From NCBI GenBank assembly GCA_964445715.1, contig CAYULJ010000001.1, forward strand, positions 1 to 52,621: a stretch of 52,621 bases of DNA, in the 5' to 3' direction. Positions 42,901 through 51,900 of this stretch are shown in pieces; position 1 is the stretch's first letter, and every line of letters starts with the position of its first letter. The DNA comes from CAYPYS01 sp964445715 (GTDB taxonomy: Bacteria; Omnitrophota; Gorgyraeia; Gorgyraeales; Gorgyraeaceae). The notes beneath the pieces were generated by a model, which saw only the letters and a list, made by a program, of their open reading frames with translations, ran no database searches and was not told the origin of the DNA. The translations under genes were made by a program, and so were the position numbers.

Positions 42901-45900
42901 GCATTTAACATACTTTGAGCCGCGCAATGAAGCTGCAGGCTTGCCTGTTAAGGTCCGTTATCTATACAGAGAGCCTGTTAGCGCTACAATTGTAGACGAA
43001 GACGACAAGGTTGTTTATAAGGAAGGCACGCCATGGTCAAGGAAAATCAGATTTGGTAAATTAAGCAAAAAACCTGAATCCTACCGTCCAGCCGATGCCA
43101 ATGACCGGAAACTCCTTGTTGATGCTTGTGAGGCAATATTAGATTTTAATATGTTAGTTGCGCTCGAAAAATTGGACACATTCTGGCAGAGAAAAATTCC
43201 AGATGAAAATCACGGACTGGCAGAGAAGTTGGCAGAAGCAGTTAAATTTAAGATAAATAGTAATGATGCAGGAACGGATGTGGCTGATTTAATTGAAGCG
43301 TGGGAAAATAACAGAATAGGCCATAGTTATGAAGACGTTGTGGATAAAATTCTTTTTTATAAATCAGGACAGGGAGAAGTTAGAAAATTAGAAGGCAGCA
43401 TGTTCTTATACCTTTTTGTCGTATGGGCAAGGGCTTTACAGGGACAGGCAGATTTTGGATACAGGCAAGAAGATATTCATAGAGCATTTAAAAGAGCCTT
43501 GATTTATACTTATACGAGCTCACATGAATTGAATCAGGCTAGAGAAAGCGGATTGGTCGATCTTGATTTTGCGCTGTTAAGGTTATTTCTAGGCCCTCCT
43601 CAGCTTAATCCGAGAGAAAAAGAAACGCTGACTCGTATACCTCAACTGTTATTAGAAAAAGGTGTTAATGAGGCTCTTAATGCGAGATATTATATTAGTG
43701 CCATAAAAAAGCTGGGAGGGCGTCCCGTGAGAGACGAAGGTTACGCTGCTAAGCTCGAACAGTGCCTCTATGTTGTTGGGATAGCTGGCAAAGTAGGCCT
43801 TATCAAAAAAGCCGATGTCAGGTTGCTGAAAACTATTGTAAATGGATCCAGGATTCTTAGTTATAAGATTCAAGGTTTATCAAATAGAGAGATCGGTCGT
43901 AAGCTTTCTATGGGTCGCTCTGTAGTCAGTAGAACTTATAATAGATTCAGAGAACTCATTGGCCTGGGTCATATGTTAGAAGGTCTAATTCGCAGTCAAA
44001 GTCTAGATCTTGAAATGCACCTTGAAGCTGCGGAGATAGCTAAAAAGAGAGACCTTATGGAAGACGATCTTAGTTCAGTTAGAGAAAGGCTCTCGGCCCT
44101 TAAAGAAGCAACTAGCAATATCTCCTCCTCTGATACCAAAATAGCCAGTATAGCCGCTACCCTGATATCTATCTCGACAATAACAGCAGGATACCTGACC
44201 CGCTCTGTGCCTCTATTGGCTATAGGCCTTGTGCTTCTTCTGCCTGCAGCCATGTTCATCTGGTTTTTCTTTAAACTCAGAGCAACTGAGACTAGGCTCG
44301 CCTCTGGTGAAATCAGGGCAGGCCCGTACGAACCCATAGGACTTTTCCAAAACAACGCAAGCCCTGACGAAGACCTACGTTACCTTGCAACTACTATAGA
44401 CGGGATCATCTACTACCATCCAATTGAGCTTACAAATTACCACCCGATAGAACAATACCTTATATATATACATGAATGGGCGCATAAGAAATTTGCCTGC
44501 ACAGGATTTAAGATGTTGGATGAATTCCTTGCGTATGGCTTTCAGTGGTTGTGCATAGTGGCCGTACCGGTTGCACTAGTTCTTTTATTACAACAGTCCG
44601 GGCAAGGCTTGTCTAGAAACACCCTCACTGTGCCCCGTACGCAAATCGTAGATTTCGTACGGGGCGTGGCTGGTGGGGCTTCTGGCTTTGCCTGGGCTGA
44701 GCTATTGGGATTTATAGGTATGTGTGCGATGGGAAAAGGACCTAGGCAATTGAACATGTTCGGTGACCAGGGCGATGATTCAGGGCCTGACAGCGATGAA
44801 TCAGATGATTCACAATCTGAATACAATGAGATAAAAGAAAGAATTTTGGAAGCTCTAGCTAGTCTAATAGAATCTGCCAATGCTGAAGCTGTGAAATGGA
44901 CAAAAGAGTTAGAAAGTTTACCAAAAGGCCATACGTCAACATATACTTACTTAGGCGAGATAAGCCGTCAGGAAGCGATTGCCAGAAAAGCTCAAGAGGC
45001 AAAGGATGCCTTGGAGAATAAAGGCGCAAAAGGCCTCATCAGGTATCTGAATAAAAAAGACCGCAGCCGGACGATAAGAGATAGAGGTCGAGGGGTGTCG
45101 CCTTATACTAAGGCGAAGAGTGATATTAGGCAAGCCATACTGGAAGATGCTCAAGAGCTACGCAGTAAAGAGATAAAGCTAGAAGGAAGTTCACGAGGAC
45201 AAGGCCTTGTATTATTTAATATTATCTTTGCTGTAGTCCTAGGGTTAGCCGCGTTGTTATTTGGAGATTTTCTTATAGACCTGATTTTTACAGGAGCGTG
45301 GGATACGCCAGCAGTTCCTAAGGTGTTACTGGCCAGTTCTCTTGGCGGTTTTGGCCTGTTGCAGAAAGCCCTTGGGATTATTGATGGCACCCAAATATAC
45401 GAAGATATTCGAGAAGAATATGGCACTGAATTAAGTGAAGCGCAGGAAAGGATTGCGTTCTGGAGAGACAAGATATCCGAAGTCGCTCCAGATGATAGCG
45501 AATTATTGACTACGCTCGAATTTCATTTAAGACTGGATACATTTATTGCGCGTATGAATACAGAGATATTGGAATTATTAAGCTCTGTTAATCTTTCTGA
45601 CTTATGGAAACTTCTGGAATTAAACTATAGGATTAGTAGTAGTCTTGCTGCAATCGTAGATAGCGAAGACATTGATCAGCTATCCAGATTAGAGAAAGAG
45701 TGGGAGTCAAAAAAACTTTCTATCTCAATGCAAGTGGTGCAGCGTTCTATCGAGTCTTCCACCTCTTCTCCTAATTCCATCGCCTACCGCATCGCAAGGC
45801 TTTTCTCAGTCGATGAAGAAGTTACCAAACGTATCGGGATCGCTGGTTTATGGCTTGAGATCCCATTACTACTCTGGGCTTCAGTGACTCAGCCTTTTGA

Positions 45901-48900
45901 ATTACTTGCGCCAGCTCTGTTGGGTTTTGTAGCACTTCACATAGTTTTAGAGGCAATAGAGGAGTATCGTGCCCGAGGGCAGCTTGATTGGGATAGAGGA
46001 GATGTTATAAGGCGTTTTATTACCCAGTCTGCTGTTTTTGCACCATATGCACTTATTCCACTTGCCATTACAATTAGCTCACCTCTATTATTAGTCGGCC
46101 TCATGCTATTTGCAGCCTTTACGCATATTATTTATGATTTGAAGAAATTTGATACTGCTGTAGAGGGCCTATCTTTTGATGAGATTATCGAAGAGATAGA
46201 AAAGTCAGTTGCGGCGCATGATACAGCTAGGGCAGATCGACTGATAGATGAACTCGACAAGAGACTTGATCTCTTACTTGGAGATCCTTTTGCTGGACAA
46301 CCTTCCAAGGTGACCAATGCCTTAGTATATCTTTTAGAGAATGTCTATAATTCCGATAACATCGAATATTTTTTTAGAATCGCTGCTATTATACTGAAAT
46401 GGCAAATTAAGAAGCCATTGGTTTTTAAGTATCTAAGAGCTTGTCTACAAGACCAACCAGTTTCTGTAATAGTTGAGGCTGGTTCTCTTCTTCTGGGGCA
46501 TACGTCTGCAACCCCGGATAATATAAAAGCAATGAGGGCTTTGACATCTGTGCTAGGAGGCTATTACTCAACCAATGACGAATCCCTTAAACTCAGGGTG
46601 AAAGATATTTTATTAGCAGAACGCAGGAAAGATAAAGTCTGCTCTGCGCTTTTATATGTGTTTCAGGATGCGACACCTGAGGGAAAGCAAGAGTTATGTT
46701 CTGTGCTTGGAGAATTAAAGAATAGAGAAAGCGTCGAGCCTTTACTTAATATGGCAAGAGAAGAATCTAATCCAGCTCTTAGATCTATTATGGCGCAAAC
46801 TATAACTGAAATACTTGAACTTCCTATAGAGCCCGAGTTAATTTTAGAGAGTGATTTCGAAGGTCTTAGAGAAAGAGTTTCGCAGTATATAAATGACGGT
46901 ACCTATGGAGAAAAAGCACAAGAGGTTTTGATAGGCTTGGATATGGGAGAGCCACATGAATTATTGTCTATGTTAGATAAATATACAATAGAGGTTGTGG
47001 GTAGGGATTTGGCTGCAAAAGATGCCATTAAAAAGAAAGCCCTTCAGGTATTAGCATTGGCAGAAGAAAAGGTGGTAAATTTTGGTGAGGTTATAGAAGA
47101 TGTTCTGCCAGCGGTCATACTTCTGGATGGCTTGGGTTCGACTGATATTTTAGATGCGCTTCTTGTTTTCTTTATTGCGCTGCACGAATCTGCGCCAGGA
47201 GGGAGAAAAGTCTTTTTAGACCGCGCTGAGTTTCTTCCGGGCGTTAATCCTAATCGGCAGATACGACATAATGGTAGTAGAACTCCTGTTAGAATGTCAG
47301 ACCGCGTTAAAGATGCAAAACCTCAAGAAATCATTTCTCACTTTGCAAGCATGACAGAGAAAGTGAAGATTAGACGCTGGGATACTTCTTCTATGAGACT
47401 TTCTTCTGAGCGCCAGGTGGCTTTGCGTGACGGTGATTTTATTCTTGAAGATGACCTTAGAAGGATAGGAGATTTCTTGGAGCCTATAGAGATCAGAGAC
47501 GGGAGAGAAGTTTACGACTTGAAAGAAATAACGCCGCGCAAGGGCGTTAAAGTAGTTGCTAACAATAGATGGGCAGGGGGGCATACTAAGTCCACGGAGC
47601 TGCTTCTGCTTAGCCCAGTCGGACTAGACGGTATTGGGACTATTTGCGAAGATGTTCTTTTTGTAAGACACAAGGTATCTAGCGGAGATACACAGGAGAA
47701 CGTGTATCTTTTGTATTCTATATACGCAAATATGCTTCCGAGCATTCTTAAAGAAGGAGTTGAGAAGGGTGAAGTAACCCAGAAGGATATTCGCAGGGCT
47801 TTAAGAGATCGACCTGTAGCAGGTGTTCATATAGGGTTAGATGGAATGATTGTTATCCAGCCCTATTATTGCTGCACGGGTTGGGCGCAATATTCTTTTG
47901 ATCCGGTTAGCAACCTAACAGTAGGAGGAGAGTGGGTATTTCGTAGTTTTATCAAGAGACTGGAGGGATTAGGCTATGGCCCTTATGAGGTTGAATATAC
48001 TCCTTCCGGTATTATTTACGATTCAGAAGGTTTGGTAGTATCTTTAGTCAGCGCAACTGCAGAAAATCCAAAAATGAAATCTCCTTTAAGAGATTATTTA
48101 ACCATGAGAGATGCTGACCCAGGGACACCTTTTTCGGAACACCAGCTAGAGATTATTAGAAAATATGGCCTGGAAGGTGTGGACTGGTTAGCGTTTATGA
48201 CATCGACTGTTCCAGATGATACTCCTGGAGATATAAGAGAGGCGGCTAAGAGCGTAGTAGCGAGAATAAGAGAAGGAGAAGAATATAGGGACATAAGAGA
48301 TTCCTTTGCCGATAGAATGCGCCTTGCTTTAGATACGATATTTTTTGGCATTGGCAATAGATCAGCAGCAATCGGTTCAGATGTGACAGGCGCAAACTTT
48401 AACTTTGACGGCATGTTTGGCAGAGGGAAACTTTCTGAAATGGATGTTCTCCTAATAACTGCTGACATACAGCGATCTGTTGAGCTGCGAAAGAAATTGA
48501 AGGATAACCGAAAATTAGGTTACAGGCTTCTACCTGACTTGGATGAAGCAGTGATTAGCGACATAGAGAGTTTTGTTATAGATAGAATAAGGGCAGGTGT
48601 TAGGGATTTGGTCTTGCTGGGCATAGGTGGTCAGGCCTTAGGAAACATTACACTTCAGGAGACATTGGTTTCCACTCTCTATAACAGATTTCCGCAGTTA
48701 AGAGGCAGTTATCCAAGGATACATATCCTTGATAATGCTGACGCGCAAGACCTGAGCAGATATTTAAAAGAGAACAGACTCGATCCCAATACGACAGATA
48801 TATATATCAGCTCTAAGTCAGGCGGGACTGTAGAGACGCTGTCTAATGCGTACTTCTTCCTTAATTGGCTAGAAGGGTCTGTAGGCGAAAAAGAGGCGAT

Positions 48901-51900
48901 CAAACATATTGTAGTTACTACCAATGATGCAGAGAAGGGGTTACTTTATGGCTTTGCGAAGGAGAAAGGTATAAAGATGTGGTTTATACCCACTGAACAG
49001 GATGAAGATGTCCCTGGCAGGTACTCAGTGCTTTCAGTGAGTGGATTGCTCTCTGCTGCGTATGCAGGCGTTGATGTGCGTAAACTTCTTGAAGGCGCAA
49101 AGTCAATGCATAGTAAGCTGGAATCAGATGACCCCAGGGAAAATCCTGCGTTCCGCGCAGCGATCTTAGCCTATCTTGCTTATTTGGATGGGAAAGATAT
49201 TTTTATTCTAGGCACATATTCGGAAAAACTGCGCTCATTCGCTGATTGGTTAAGACAGTTATTCGGAGAGAGTTTAGCAAAAGACGGAAAAGGTATATTT
49301 GCCGGAGTAGCATCTGGTGTTGATTCTATAGAGGCATTAATAAATAGCCCTGATGACAAGCTTTTTATTCTTTTAGACTATTTACCCGAAGGGATCGTGC
49401 CTCCGGAATTTCGCGATAGATATAGTATCAATTTAGAAATAGAGCATTTGGATGAATATACCGCAGGTCAACTTCTTTACTTCTTCGAGGAATTTACAGT
49501 TAGGTTTGCCAGCCTTTTAGGGATCAATCCTGTTATTCAACCTAAGGTTGGCCTATTGAAGACAGTATTCCAGGACCTTGCTAGAGAGCCCCTGAGTAGA
49601 AAAATAAAGACCCGTCTATTTCTCGATGATAGTTTTGCCTTTGGAGAAGGAGGCATAGATGGGGATGAGTTACGATCGAAAGAACTAGAGGCCAGGGAGA
49701 TTTTAGATGCAACTACAGTTACAGAACCCAAAGAATTATTAACCTGTTTACGAGGATACTTTAAAGAGGTTAGCGCCCAGATAAACAGAGAAAAAATAGA
49801 GCACCTTATTATTATTGGCAAGCGGGCGCACACGTTAAAGGCGCGTGCCCTAAGCATGGCTTTTAGTGACATAAAAGTCCATGTATTTGATGAGACTAAG
49901 TCTGAGACAGTCGAAGATCTATTGCGACTGATCGGGCCTAAAAGTACATTGGTTCAGGTGATGACTGAGCCAGGAGATAAGAGGGAAGATTTTATTCACT
50001 ACAGAGCAGTATATACGTGGGTAAGGAGGCATTATCCAAATCACATAATCGCCACAACAAATGATCCAGAAGGTAGATTTCCTGAGTTTGTAGATGAGGA
50101 TAATGTTGTTAAATTAGGCTTGCCGCAAGAAATTCAAGAAGCATGTTCAGTCAAAGGGATTTCAACAAATGAGATCTTGCCAGCGTATATATTAGGAGTG
50201 GATTTAGAAGAATTGCATAAGGGTATCTTGGGCGTCTCTACGGAATTAGCTGCTCGAATTTTAGCTATACAGTATTTAGCATCTAAAGAAGGGAGAAAGA
50301 TAAATGTAGTATTTACCTATTCTAATGCCCTAAAAGGATTTAACTCCTGGCTAAAGGCAAGGTTTAGACAAGCTTTGGCAGGACTATATAGTCATCCTTA
50401 TGTAGAGACTGCGATTGGTACGACAGATAATCATTCTATCATCGAAGGCATACTCAATGGCCCTAATAATGTCTTCACTATTTTTATAGGGCTATTAGAA
50501 GACCCGGCTTATACAGATGTGCTTAGAGAGGGTGAATTTGCCAGTCCTTTGGTGCCAGATTATCTTTTAGGGAATAGTATGACGGATATATCCACTAAAT
50601 TCCGATTAGGCGCGAGTGAGACTTTTACCAGAGAAGCCAGGTCGAATGTTACTGTAGAGGTACCCCGCCTAGATGCCCGCTCATTGGGAGAGCTGTTTGG
50701 GTTGTTTGAGATGGCAGCGGTCGGGCTTAGAGGGTTGATTATTAATGATGAAGCTGATGAAAGTCCTCATGAAAGATTCAAGATAGCTAGCGAATCGCTT
50801 AGTCAAACAAGTGCCTTGGAATGGGTGGGACCTGACTTACTTGATAAGTTAAAGGAGATAAATGAAGGCAAAGAGCCAATAGCGATAGACCTTAATATTA
50901 ATACACTGCCAGAAGTCTGGGAGATGGATATCCAGGATTTATCGGAAAAGTATAATGTAGATCCTGGCCAGTTTGTCGTATTAAAGCTTGTCTCGACTGA
51001 TTTTGAGGGGAATATAGTTATCCATATAGTGGCTGATAGGCTCGAGCGGATCAATATCAGTAATCTTGGTACCGTATTTTCCCCTATACAGGATACGTAT
51101 CTTTATAATTTGCGAATAATATTGGATTATAAACAAAATTCTGTTATTAGCGAGGAGCGTTATATAAGTAAGGAGATCAGAGGAAAAGGCCTGGGGCATG
51201 AAATACACGTTAATCTAAAAAGGTTATTAGTCAAGTACGGATTTGCAGGATTTTCAATACAAACGTCAGCAGTTAATTTTTACACAGCAAGGACATTCTT
51301 TTCTCTTTACAATGCAGAGATTGACTGGTCAGATCCTTTGAATTTTATAGGTAGGAGGCAAGGGAGATGGAGAGGAATTTTTTCTCGCCTTGGCATTACG
51401 ACATCTACAGATACTGAAAACTTACCTATAAAAGAACTAATGCCAGACCTTTCATTTTTCTATTTAAGAGATTTTCTTAATAGGGCTAAGACAGAGGATG
51501 CTAGCAGAGGATTGGTTTCAGCTTCTGTTTCTGACCTGGGCTATTTTCTGCAAAAGATAAAGATGAAAGTTGAAGAGAGGCAAGCTGAAAATCCCTATAG
51601 CACTACGACATTTTATGAATACGCTTTAGGGTATTTTGATAGCTTGGATCTAATAGCAATAATTCCTGATTCAGCCCAAGAAAAGGCTTCGGTTCCAGAA
51701 GTGCAATTGCCAAGTATGAGTAGAAAGCTTCATGATTTATTAAGACATATTGCTTTTGACACGAGCGGGAAAGCTAGGTTATCAAAATTAGACACTGTAG
51801 ACCCAGAGGGAGAATCATTGCCTTATCTAGTCAGGTTATTAAAAGAACAACGATGGGATTCGGAACGCGGGTTAGATTCGATCTTTGATTATGGCGTAGG

